In this document: piece after piece, positions 10,301-18,755 of the stretch
Position numbering within the stretch: position 1 is the first letter of the stretch
How the letters are laid out: each line of letters starts with the position of its first letter
The notes under the pieces: model-generated
The model's database searches: none
What the model was told of the DNA's origin: nothing
Seen by the model: only the letters and a program-made list of their open reading frames with translations
DNA from: Schizochytrium sp. TIO01
Taxonomy: Eukaryota > Sar > Bigyra > Thraustochytrida > Thraustochytriidae
Reading direction: 5' to 3'
Assembly: GCA_004764695.1 (NCBI GenBank)
Contig: SMSO01000025.1
Span: 2,341,102 to 2,405,101, forward strand
DNA length: 64,000 nt
Made by a program: the position numbers and the translations under genes

Positions 10301-12446
10301 CAATGATACCTTCCATGCGCAAACGACGATAGACCTTGCTAGACATACCGGTAAATAGCACAGTATAACCAGCAGAGCCAGACTTATTCTTGGGCTTACG
10401 GCGGAATTGGCGAAGCACAGGATTGCGTGAAAAAATGCTTCGAGGAGCTTCTTCTGAGGCGACAGACTCGCGACCGTCCAAGAGCTTTTGGGCCTGTTCA
10501 TTCTCACTGTCTTCCTTGCCAGGGGTGATAAGGTTCTGCAGTAGTTCCATCAAAGCTCCACATGCCGTGAAATCAATACCATACACATCTTCAAAGTCCA
10601 TTACAATAGTATGAATCAAGCCGTCATGAGGTGGCACAGAGTCTCGAGAGAAACCTTCATCATCGTCACTGATACTTGCTTCAACATCGTCCAGAATTGA
10701 CCATACCAAGTCAGTGATTTGATTTGCGGAACCAAAAAAAATGTAGCGCTTGAGCTTGATAATGACTACCTGAGCACTGAGGTGCTCAAGCTTTGCATCT
10801 TCCTGTGCGCTGCGAACCACTGAGCTTTGAAAATCAGAGCCGCTAAGCACAGCCTTCACAACACCAGTCTTGGAGTACTGCAGTGCGAATAGTACGAAGG
10901 AGGCCATGACACCGACGACAACAGCAACAAGTAAAGATGTTGTCTGACTCAGAATAACGATTGCCCACACAGTAAGGTACTCAAGAGTTGTGAATCGATC
11001 TTGCACGAGGGTGTCAATGAGGTTCTCCACGATGAAACCAAGACCCGCGTAAATCAGGAGGGCTCCAATGAAGAAGCGTGGAAGGTAGTTGATGAGCGGA
11101 AAACCAGCAAACCACAGGGCTGCATTGAAGAGACCGGAGATGATACCGGGGAGCCGGCTGGTGGTGTTTCGGATGATTCCAGCATTGAGTGCATTGAATT
11201 TGAGCTGACCATATCCAGGTGCACCAGCGAGAAATACGAGGAGAAAATGCGCTTTACCACCTAGCTGCATTTCATGATCGTACTTAAGATCTGTGAGGTT
11301 GAGCTTTTTCTTGGTGCCTGCAATTTTGAGCAGCGAGTCGAGAGTTACAATGATAAGCATGATAAGAAGCTGAGGAAGGCCAGCAGTGAAGGCGTCCCAA
11401 TCGATGAGGTGAGACTGGCCAAAGGTGTAGGTCCACTGGTCAGCGATCACAACAGCATCGAACTTTTCATAGAGCCAACCACAAGACAGGTCATGGTGGC
11501 CCTCACAAAGGTTCATTTCGCGTACAGTGTCAAGGTCTTGGCCGAGGGCATAAACAATGACATAGAAGAGAATGAAAGGTCCAAAGAGGAGGACTGGTAA
11601 CGTGATGATGGGGGCACCGATGTGGAAGCGCTTCGTGCAGTATAGTGCAATGCCAATTGGTAATGCTGGGGCAAGTAATGCCCAGAATTGCCAGTAGCTG
11701 AGGTGGTGGGGTAAATCGTCTCCTGTAGCAGCTTTGACGGCTTTAATGATGACAATGACACCAACCGCGGCGAGAAATCCACTGAGTACAGCAGCAGGTA
11801 CGAATTGGACAATGCGAGTAAGTCTAAAGACACCAAGAACATAAAAAAGAACTGACACAAATGCTGTGCCAAACATGACTGAGATGAGGATTGTTGTAAG
11901 AGCAATTTGTGTGCGCTCCTCTTCTGTGGCATCCGCGTGATTTGTCTTGACTTTGTCAAGAATGATCTCCGCAGCGTTGGCGAAGAAGATAGTTGGGTTA
12001 ATATCTGGGCCTGCGATAGTGATGGCTGCATCACTGTAGGTTGCAAATGAGAGTCCAAGAATGGCAGCACTGGTAATTTGCTGTGCGGCTCCCACAGGAA
12101 TATAGGGCGACAGACTACTGTCCTGGCCAAAGATGAGACTGGAGAACACGTAGCAGAAGCTCAGCATGAGCAGTCCATTCACAATGCCACTCAGGAGTTC
12201 CGTCAGCAGTTGGACCGCTTTTTCCTTCCGAGGGTTTCCGTGTGCGCCATCTTCCTTGTGCGCGTGCAGGCCTGCCATGATGTCCTTGTGGTCAAGGTCT
12301 TCCTCGTCCACCAGGCCACGCGAAGAGTTCGCGCCGGTCCTGTTTTGCTGCGGGTGCGTGTCGCTTGACGACGCGCCGGAAGACCCGCGCGACGCCGAAG
12401 ACGACGCAGAAGAAGAGCCTCGCGGGCCCTTCTTGAACGAAGTCAC
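7371..12446 (-). CDS. SulP anion transporter with STAS, CNB-like and EF-hand-like regions
   Basis: An intronless 1691-residue membrane protein. Residues 1-75 are disordered and serine-rich. About 85-525 form the SulP (SLC26) transmembrane core, with the typical segments FATYSDAAITIAGPDINP and FVPAAVLSGFLAAVG. About 555-735 is a STAS domain interrupted by a charged loop; its core is IVMDFEDVYGIDFTACG. About 875-1000 is a cyclic-nucleotide-binding fold. Its phosphate-binding segment (GAFINEDALF then PVSHT, 941-959) keeps the Glu but lacks the usual Arg, so nucleotide binding is doubtful. About 1040-1390 is low complexity (His-, Ser-, Gln-rich). The C-terminal region is helical with one EF-hand-like loop, DLSSNGGVSYED, at 1634-1645. 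SulP-CNB fusions are known in fungi (vacuolar Vsb1-type); the C-terminal addition is less usual. The substrate cannot be told from sequence. Confidence 0.95.
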   Translation of the reverse strand: MTSFKKGPRGSSSASSSASRGSSGASSSDTHPQQNRTGANSSRGLVDEEDLDHKDIMAGLHAHKEDGAHGNPRKEKAVQLLTELLSGIVNGLLMLSFCYVFSSLIFGQDSSLSPYIPVGAAQQITSAAILGLSFATYSDAAITIAGPDINPTIFFANAAEIILDKVKTNHADATEEERTQIALTTILISVMFGTAFVSVLFYVLGVFRLTRIVQFVPAAVLSGFLAAVGVIVIIKAVKAATGDDLPHHLSYWQFWALLAPALPIGIALYCTKRFHIGAPIITLPVLLFGPFILFYVIVYALGQDLDTVREMNLCEGHHDLSCGWLYEKFDAVVIADQWTYTFGQSHLIDWDAFTAGLPQLLIMLIIVTLDSLLKIAGTKKKLNLTDLKYDHEMQLGGKAHFLLVFLAGAPGYGQLKFNALNAGIIRNTTSRLPGIISGLFNAALWFAGFPLINYLPRFFIGALLIYAGLGFIVENLIDTLVQDRFTTLEYLTVWAIVILSQTTSLLVAVVVGVMASFVLFALQYSKTGVVKAVLSGSDFQSSVVRSAQEDAKLEHLSAQVVIIKLKRYIFFGSANQITDLVWSILDDVEASISDDDEGFSRDSVPPHDGLIHTIVMDFEDVYGIDFTACGALMELLQNLITPGKEDSENEQAQKLLDGRESVASEEAPRSIFSRNPVLRQFRRKPKNKSGSAGYTVLFTGMSSKVYRRLRMEGIIDLIHKSGYPQGPPPSELEKVIPNILTMPRTHRVIVYIDKLLKPFRKQREPQPEEEESAKDYLDDDDGNYHADRNQLSRRGTVDEGLIDMAPNLATPDYYAPNGEFSPKLRRLFPTLDLAMEWVEERLLERASNIRQRWLVFSESFRRLHELARLKAQHEPFEHILGGHLGDSVWKYVETIRIPQGARLLTAGQVNPHLFLLQHGRLTSYMTRVDNSLIRLQSHRRGAFINEDALFVEYPVSHTVIADEECIVLALSRESLKTLQAQKPEVAFEIHRNVLRLTARARNRLARELDVVDHWSLFERRAVQEDPIQTAYLTSVSRASSVRQSSSHHFLAAASGHHQLGTSGRSSRGSSFYGGHHGYQPAVQHRHAGFLSAPTTPIGRDVESQIPESSLALGPPLDPSGPSAASMSAAAATATPTTAGATTGAGPSHILGEPDEAHLRSTSRKVGRAIMREAAAAFRRETAKKESTALAGGATHHHHHLHHGHDLSGNEAKTVPARRSHVPAAQDYDLSEMVQRIQNEGNPSLPYGSSRSISHSIGQSEASSHTNTTRRNSERRNSDRLAKTHSRSSSQTWQRTPSLRPDLRHLKFYHAPSSTCAEASVDSDLTRQHTHLSRVQELDAVACLRRAASNRFHSRGKQTSGDSPTAQQAQQKQQQMQQQLYLDNFAGNRGAQLQPVSRNSLASPLQQPMDQSYLAGLFETALPRSRLRQTLMDMGHFPSDIELDDILMRTDCVSSQSISETQFLAIVKELSLERLSDDEIYGFALFFQRHARVLDENEIRELPSSIPVLPNMVLTVDGMEKFLQDIDHEEDQNRLEKMFAEWSDFTIQSYVTPNSSDSASSKTVQAMHFATLCSMMAWHIHAEKLYEQVAVDFANLTVGNSADDLLLAEDIVHQMSQLDIPCSWEDATEMVFEADLSSNGGVSYEDLVETLTTVFDSEIEPQLEQLNQDILEGDQVVVRTLTKFSKENLLNE

Positions 12447-12989
12447 ACCCAGTTTGCCGTCTGTTGCGACTTCTTTAAAGTCCCTCCTCCTCGCTCCTCT
12501 TCTTCTTCTTCTCCTTTACTCTGCCACTTTATTTACCTATTCCTATTACGCTAGCTAGAGGAGTACGTACTTCTATTCTCTCTCACTCAATCAAACAAAT
12601 AAACAGACAAAGAGAGAAAGAGAGAAAGAAAGAGAGAAAATCAATCGATTCTTCTTTCTCCTCTCTTTCCTCAGAACGAACTACTCACAGAAAGGATGAC
12701 GAGCGGCGCTCGGCTCTCTCCTGGTGTGCGCTCCTCCTGCTTGTATCAGCGCCTGAAAAGCAGGCTCTCTGGAACGAGGGAGAACGCCCCTCTTTGAGAC
12801 CTCGCTTGCTTTGCTTTCTTTAGCTCACGGTCGCCTTCTTCTGTCTGATGGGAACGGCAGCGTCCAGGAAGGCGAGCGGCGGATGGATAGATAGATAGAA
12901 GATAGATTGACAGATTGACAGATGGAGGCCTACCAGGAAGAAGCCTGCTCCACGCAAAGTCCCTCCAGAGCCGAATCAGAGCACAGGAA

Positions 12990-13035
12990 ACAAATTAACA
13001 GACAAACAAACAAACAAACAAATAAACAAACAAAT
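12990..13035. repeat. (ACAA)n microsatellite
   Basis: Roughly nine ACAA units with one AATA interruption, directly readable in the sequence. Confidence 0.9.
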
Positions 13036-13067
13036 CAACGAAGAGGGAAGAAAGCGGAAGGCGCTCT

Positions 13068-13082
13068 CGCGGGAAAAGAACG
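13068..13082 (+). repeat. 15-base motif, copy 1
   Basis: CGCGGGAAAAGAACG, identical to 24980-24994. The flanking bases differ, so only the motif itself is repeated. Confidence 0.5.
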
Positions 13083-13400
13083 CACACCCTCGACCTGCTT
13101 GCTCCCTATATCGCGCCTTACCGGAACGGAACGGTTTCTGCGCCCTGCCTTCCTACGAGTTATCCTCCAACTCAAGCAGACACCTCGGCGAAACTCTGCG
13201 GCTCTCTGTTCCGTTCTTTCTTCTGTTCCGCCTCCTTTTCAAATCGAAAGGGAACGGGGAACCCGGGGAACGCCCTCCGTGGAGAACTCCAAAAGCCTCG
13301 CTCGATGCGCCACGAGTTGCGGGCGAGAGAAGGCAATGCCGCTGCCGGCTGCTGCGCTGGGGAGGGTGCGAGGCCGCGTCTGCTCTTTCCGGAGAGCCTT

Positions 13401-13463
13401 CTGCTGCCTGCCTGCCTGCCTGTCTGCCTGGCTGCCTGGCTGCCTGCCTGCCTGCCTGCTTGC
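13401..13463. repeat. (CTGC)n microsatellite
   Basis: An interrupted array of about 15 CTGC/CTGG/CTGT units. The same unit returns in a shorter array at 39896-39929. Confidence 0.9.
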
Positions 13464-13960
13464 TATTCAGGTGTGGCGGTCCTGCGCGCCCGAGTTTGCT
13501 TTGCGGATTTGCCGAACAAAGGGTTCTCATCGAGGTTTTCAAACTATCGCGACCCTTAGGGCACTGCTACAGTTGTGCCTATCTGCCTGCCTAGCTAGAT
13601 AGAGAGAGATAATAAATATCATTGATCGAAGGGAGGAAGAGAGAGAAATTCAAATTTGAACGAATGAATGAATGAATGAGTGAGTGCTATTTCTTGTTTG
13701 TTTGTTTACTTAGTTGTAGAAGTTGGGCGGCTATGAGTTATACAGAGATTACAATGAACAAACAAAAACATCCTACTGTAGCTTATTCATTAGCATTTTA
13801 TGGCGAAGGTTATAGAAGTGCCTATTGGCTGCATAGCAGCGAGTAAAGTAAATCTTGTCTATTAAATTTAAAAAAAGAAAAAGAAAAAGAAAAAAGGGAG
13901 CTCAAAGGAGAATAAAAAGTAAATCATTTCTTTTTCTTTCTCAGCTCGCCGCCAGTACTT

Positions 13961-14030
13961 AGTTAGTTTGTTAGTCAGTCAGTCAGTCAGTCAGTTAGCT
14001 AGTTTATTTGTTAGCTAGCTAGCTAGCTAT
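13961..14030. repeat. (AGTC)n/(AGCT)n compound microsatellite
   Basis: AGTC units pass into TTAG and then AGCT units. The AGCT part is self-complementary and can form hairpins. Confidence 0.85.
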
Positions 14031-14281
14031 CCAGGCAGTTCGTTAGGAAGATGAGAGCATGCGATTGAAAGTTTTATAGCAACGCAGAGGCCTCTTCGTT
14101 GAAATCGATAGAAACCTGATCGAAGCGAAGATCGACGTTATTCGCCATGAGCAAAGCTGCTCATGATCATCGCTCCTGTCACCGGACGCCTTTCATCGAG
14201 AGGAGCCTCGTCTCGGCGTCTTCATTCGATCTTGCCGCAGCGTTTCTTTTTCTGGAGCCCTCAAACATACATACGTCTATT

Positions 14282-14353
14282 ATTCATTCATTCATTCATT
14301 CATTCATTCATTCATTCATTCATTCATTCATTCATTCGTTCATTCATTCATTG
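14282..14353. repeat. (ATTC)n microsatellite
   Basis: About 18 ATTC units with a single G interruption near 14338. It creates spurious open frames reading HSFI repeats. It is complementary in sequence to the GAAT-type array at 15624-15668. Confidence 0.95.
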
Positions 14354-15055
14354 ACCTCTTTTTAATTCGATTTAATGTTTAATTTATTAAAAAAAGATCA
14401 TAAGTAAAAGTCTACAAAGTGCTAGTAAGATACTACGAAGGTACCTACTGCAGGTCCTTTCTGATAAATCGTAACAAAATCAGTGACGAGAACACTTCCT
14501 TTCAGAACCTGCTTCGATGAGCACTGCCGTATCGTCAAAGTACGCACAGCATCGTCACTCAAGCGTGCGATAATCCTCGTCATTCATACCGATGAAAAGA
14601 CGCCCAACCGTCCTTTTCTGCAACCCAAGAGCCGCGTTCCTCAGTTTGAAGGCCGCTTTTCCAGCGCAGGGAATCTATCTCCGTCAACCATCGCTCGGAA
14701 TAAGACGATTTTCACGACTCGACGCTACCCGAAACCTGTAGGAGGGCCTAGTGATCTTACTTCGCCATGACACGCAGAGAAAGAAACAAATTTTGAGAGA
14801 AAAAGACAAATAAAATAAATAAATAAACAAATAAACAAAGAGAGAGAGAGACAGACGAAGAAGGGAACAGGAAAGAAAAGAAAGCGCAGCAGAAGAAGAG
14901 ATACACGAGGCGGGAAAAGAGGGAGTAGAGAAGGGATCAGAGAACCAGAGCGCCGCTTTTCCTGCTTTCCCGTATATTTGTCAGAATATTCTGAGTAAGG
15001 CTCGAAGAAGGACGATATGCAGAGATCCTTTAGTTAAAAGAAATCTCCATCTTGA

Positions 15056-15114
<59 letters not shown>
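15056..15114. repeat. (AAT)n microsatellite
   Basis: About 19 perfect AAT units followed by AT-rich sequence. Confidence 0.95.
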
Positions 15115-15118
<4 letters not shown>

Positions 15119-15201
15119 TTATCTTAAAGATTTACAACATATACCTTTTCGATATTTCTTCCATAACTAAATAAAATATATTATAAATATTACATGCAAA
15201 A

Positions 15202-15246
<45 letters not shown>
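15202..15246. repeat. (ATG)n microsatellite
   Basis: Fifteen perfect ATG units, about 90 bases after the AAT array. Confidence 0.95.
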
Positions 15247-15414
15247 CGAAGCGCGATCAGCACTGAGCGAACAAGCTGCCTGGTATTTCACAGACCGCCA
15301 TCTTTGAGCGTTTTGAATAGTTTATGAACACATTTCCATCAATTGATCACACGATCCCTCAAACCATCTTTAGTATTAAAACCCATCGCTTTCTTTAATT
15401 CTCTGTTTGGATTG

Positions 15415-15496
15415 CTCTTCTCTTCTTTTCTCTTCTCTTGTCTTCTCTTTTCTTTTCTTTTCTTTCTTTCTTAATTTCTTTCTTAATTTCTTTCTT
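15415..15496. repeat. Polypyrimidine TCTTT tract
   Basis: A nearly pure C/T run on the plus strand with two TAA interruptions. It gives Lys/Arg/Glu-rich spurious frames on the minus strand. Confidence 0.8.
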
Positions 15497-15623
15497 GCTG
15501 ATTCTCTTTTATTAGGCGACGATAATTGCATGGGAAAAAAGAGGAGTGGAAAGTGAATCTGCCTCCGTTTGGCTGTCTTTCCGCCAAAATAGCAAACCAA
15601 TCGATCCATCAATCGATAAGCTA

Positions 15624-15668
15624 TGAATGAATGAATGAATGAATGAATCAATCAATGAATCAATCAAC
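15624..15668. repeat. (GAAT)n microsatellite
   Basis: GAAT units pass into CAAT/GAAT units. It forms an inverted pair with the ATTC array about 1.3 kb upstream. Confidence 0.9.
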
Positions 15669-16105
15669 GAATCCATCAAGTTTTCTAGAAGCAGCCTTCG
15701 GCTTTTGCAGCAACTGCTCGTTTCCTTCAACTCGTGCTCACAGTGGCTGCACTTGACGTCGTGAAGAGCCTTCGATTCACTCACTTACTCACTCACTCAC
15801 TGACAGCTGGCGGAGCAGTTGCGAGCTGCTGTCGCTACCACTATCTACGCGCGCGCTAGCCCAGGCTGAGGGTGAAAAGAACGCCAGAACAAACGGAGCC
15901 TCAAAGATTGCGTTCTATTTCTTTTACTTCGAGTTTCTCCCTCCTCTTTCAATGGAAATTCTGTGATTTGGCCGTCCACGTCAAAAAGTAAGCACTATAT
16001 ACAGAGCTAGTTGAGGTAAGCAGCTGCTGCGGAGATGGCCTAAAACGGACCTCCGTCGAAAGTCGTCGCAAAGGAATAAAGGGCAGTGAGCAGGATGATG
16101 CGTGC

Positions 16106-16167
16106 GTGTATATATATATAGATATAGATATACATGTACGCATACATGTATGCCTGTATGTATGTAC
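16106..16167. repeat. TA/GATA/CATG-rich alternating tract
   Basis: An alternating purine-pyrimidine stretch (TATATA, GATATA, CATACATGTATG) with several short self-complementary blocks. Confidence 0.7.
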
Positions 16168-16680
16168 TCTGCTACTAACTCAGATCAAGAAAGCTTATAA
16201 AGAAGCGCGTTAGGAGCCACTTGGCTTTCTTGCGTCCACGTTCTTGTTGGAGGAGGACTGTTCTTCCTTGACAGCCCTTTCTTTGCTTGTTTCTCTGTGT
16301 GATCGCGTTCTTTTTGTCTCACTGCTTGTTTCGCGAGAGAGAAAGCCCCCCTCGGTCTACCAGGGCGCTGTGGGTCTTTCGCAGAGGCACACGCAAAAGA
16401 ACACTCGATCCCCCTCTCAAAGCCACCTCACTGTGGGATCCCCTTATTGGAAGAGGTCCCAGGTAGCTTCGGTAGCCCTAGCGAAAAGAAGTAGGGTGGG
16501 CCTGATCAGTAGCAGTTGCTAACCCATTCCTAGCGCTGTTCCAATCTGCCCGGTATCAGTAGATATGCGAAACAGTATGCCGACTTATTTTCGAAAGAAC
16601 ATTTTTGCTTTTTCATTTCCAGTTGAAAATAAACTGAAAATAACAGTGGCCGTAGTAAGTATGAATATTTTAATTTAAAC

Positions 16681-16854
16681 AAGAAGAAGAAGAAGAAGAA
16701 GAAGAAGAAGAAGAAGAAGAAGAAGAAGAAGAAGAAGAAGAAGAAGAAGAAGAAGAAGAAGAAGAAGAAGAAGAAGAAGAAGAAGAAGAAGAAGAAGAAG
16801 AAGAAGAAGAAGAAGAAGAAGAAGAAGAAGAAGAAGAAGAAGAAGAAGAAGAAG

Positions 16855-16884
<30 letters not shown>
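16681..16884. repeat. (AAG)68 uninterrupted trinucleotide array
   Basis: 204 bases of perfect AAG without a single interruption, the longest array in the window. It is a pure purine mirror repeat, a class known to form triplex (H-DNA) in vitro. Read on the minus strand it gives an artefactual poly-leucine frame. Confidence 0.99.
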
Positions 16885-16885
<1 letters not shown>

Positions 16886-18321
16886 GAATGAATAAAGGAA
16901 TAAATCAATGAAGGAACAGCCTCTACTGACAAAGAAGGAGGTTCTTATATGAGCCTCGAGTTAAGACCAGCGAAACTAAGATCAGGGAGAGTGAAGAGGC
17001 TCCATTCTCGATACCTTAGGCGGCTTGGACCCCCAAAGACTGCTCCGTTAGCATTTCTGGATCTTTGAGGCCAACGGACGATAGACAACTGATGGATGCC
17101 CATCATGAAGCAGAGGAAGCGCTGAGGGAAAGAAAGAGAGAACAGCGCGTCAGAACAGAACGCAGCAAGTCAGCGAAGGTTTCTTCAAAAGACAAATCAT
17201 CCTTTCATTCATTCTTTCTTGAACGTTCGTTCGTTCGTTTGTTCGTTTGTTTGTTGGTGAAGTGATAAACTGGGATAATGAATGACTTGAAGCTGCAGCA
17301 AAATCTACTCCAATAAACTCGTAGTAACTTTTGTGAAGACGTGCTCTGGGTGGCGATTTGAGGCAGCAGACATTCTCTCTTCGAAGGACCGGGTCTGTGA
17401 TCTAGCGCAAATAACGAATGATGGATTTATGCGATAGCGCGACGTAGATTCTAGCTCTTGCTGGGATCTTATTCGGTTTTGAGATGGAGGAAGGAGACAA
17501 CAAAGGGGAAGGAAGCACTGCAGACCAAAAGTATATATTAATTAACTAGCCTAGCGATCAAGCAAGCTACCTTCGAGAGAACAAGTTCGTGTTAGGATAG
17601 ATTTCTGAGGTTTACACAAATCTGCTTTAGAAGATCTTACAAGGATTTGGTACTGCAAGTTGTTCTTCCTGCATTATCAGGTGATACACTGCATTATTTT
17701 CAACTCTGTTTGTATTATCTGTGTTGCGTCACATTGAGTTTAGTTTCATTGAATCAATTGTATCGAATTATATTGTATTTTGCGTCATGGCTCGTGTCTT
17801 ACAGTCTTTTCGTTAAAGGTCTATAATATTTTAAGCTGCGCTGCCGTTTTCTTTGGTGATTGAGCGAGGTTGTGCTGCTCTTCGGATGAGTTGCGACCCA
17901 ACTTGAAGTTCAAGGCCATCTATCAATCGCGGATGATTTGGTGTTGCAGGGATAGCTCTGAAAAGCGGCAGCTATCAAAATCAAGCAGCATCAATCAATA
18001 ACTTGTAGCTAGACGCTCGCAAGGAGCTTCTTAAACCAAAGCACGTTCTAAGGGCGAGTCTTGCCCAAGCAGTAAGCAGTTTGGAGGTCTCCATGTCATT
18101 GGCACTAAGGATGTGCATGAGCTACTGATGAAATTGTCCTCGGGTCAAGTTGGCGTGGCCAAAAGGTTTCTTGGCCCATGGGAGACTATCGAGGTGCCGA
18201 CGCGAGGGTTCCCGCCGAGGAATCTGCGAGCCTCATCAAGGATCCTAGTGACCACGAGGAATCGCTCTCAAAGCCACATAACTTTCGCAAGACACCATCA
18301 TTCGTTGCCCTTTGCACGTGC
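16885..18321. other. Gene-free stretch
   Basis: No gene supported. It contains a GTTC/GTTT array at 17225-17256 and otherwise unique, moderately AT-rich sequence. The short plus-strand frame starting at 17065 is Lys/Arg/Ser-rich and looks like a by-product of composition. Confidence 0.4.
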
Positions 18322-18747
18322 TTAACAGTCAGTCCCTTGAAACATCGCCTTTTGCAGCTTCCCCAAACTTTGTTCACCCTCACGCTCCAAAGCGCACGTA
18401 AGTACATGTTGCTCTTTTTCGTTGAGCACGTCGTTTCCAACGAACCACTGACTCGATTGCATCCGCCAAGCAAGCCCTCGACGGTTTCTGGGAGGGCTTC
18501 TGTCGTATTCTCTGCAAAACTTGCGCAAGTCGTGGATCATCGTCATGACGGAGGTCAGCCATTCCCTCGCCCGTCTCAAACGCTCTGGTAGTTCCATCTT
18601 ATTATCGATCGTGTAAAGCTGGACATTACGTAATAATTCGGTCTTCATCGCTTGGTTTTGCACAAGCTCCGGTTCTTCAACTTGTAAATGTGTATAACTT
18701 GCCGCAGAGATGATGATGAGGATCCTCATCATGATGATCCTCATCAT
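18322..18747 (-). CDS. Unassigned 141-codon open frame
   Basis: I do not recognise it. The middle part has balanced composition and amphipathic helical character (ELPERLRRAREWLTSVM, IHDLRKFCREYDRSPP), unlike the low-complexity frames nearby. The start region lies in GATGAT-type palindromic repeats, so the true start, if any, is more likely the internal Met of QAMKTELLRNV or a spliced exon. It could be a decayed gene or chance. Confidence 0.25.
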   Translation of the reverse strand: MMRIIMMRILIIISAASYTHLQVEEPELVQNQAMKTELLRNVQLYTIDNKMELPERLRRAREWLTSVMTMIHDLRKFCREYDRSPPRNRRGLAWRMQSSQWFVGNDVLNEKEQHVLTCALEREGEQSLGKLQKAMFQGTDC

Positions 18748-18755
18748 GATGATGT
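18713..18755. repeat. GATGAT palindrome cluster
   Basis: A perfect 20-base palindrome ATGATGAGGATCCTCATCAT lies at 18713-18732. It runs into further CATCATGATG palindromes, so the block can fold on either strand. Confidence 0.85.

Larger units (their letters stand above)
12447..16680. other. Gene-free repeat-rich stretch upstream of SulP
   Basis: This includes the 5' side of SulP, which has a CT-rich tract at about 12480-12530. Several simple-sequence arrays listed separately follow. Additional small arrays are GATA-type (12884-12900), GAAT (13662-13682), A/G-rich AAAAAG (13868-13898), AAAT/AGAG (14810-14855) and CTCA (15779-15800). A 95-codon plus-strand frame at 14483-14770 follows a plausible acceptor (TTTCAG) and looks mildly protein-like, but it matches nothing I know. 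Confidence 0.5.

Noticed and set aside
14147-14365. HSFI-repeat frames on the plus strand
   Set aside because: Produced by the ATTC microsatellite, which is open in several frames; no conserved domain.
15202-15246. Regular repeats considered as a CRISPR array
   Set aside because: The units are adjacent 3-base repeats without spacers, in a eukaryotic genome.
16675-16932. Poly-leucine open frame on the minus strand
   Set aside because: It is simply the AAG array read as CTT; there is no unique sequence to support a protein.
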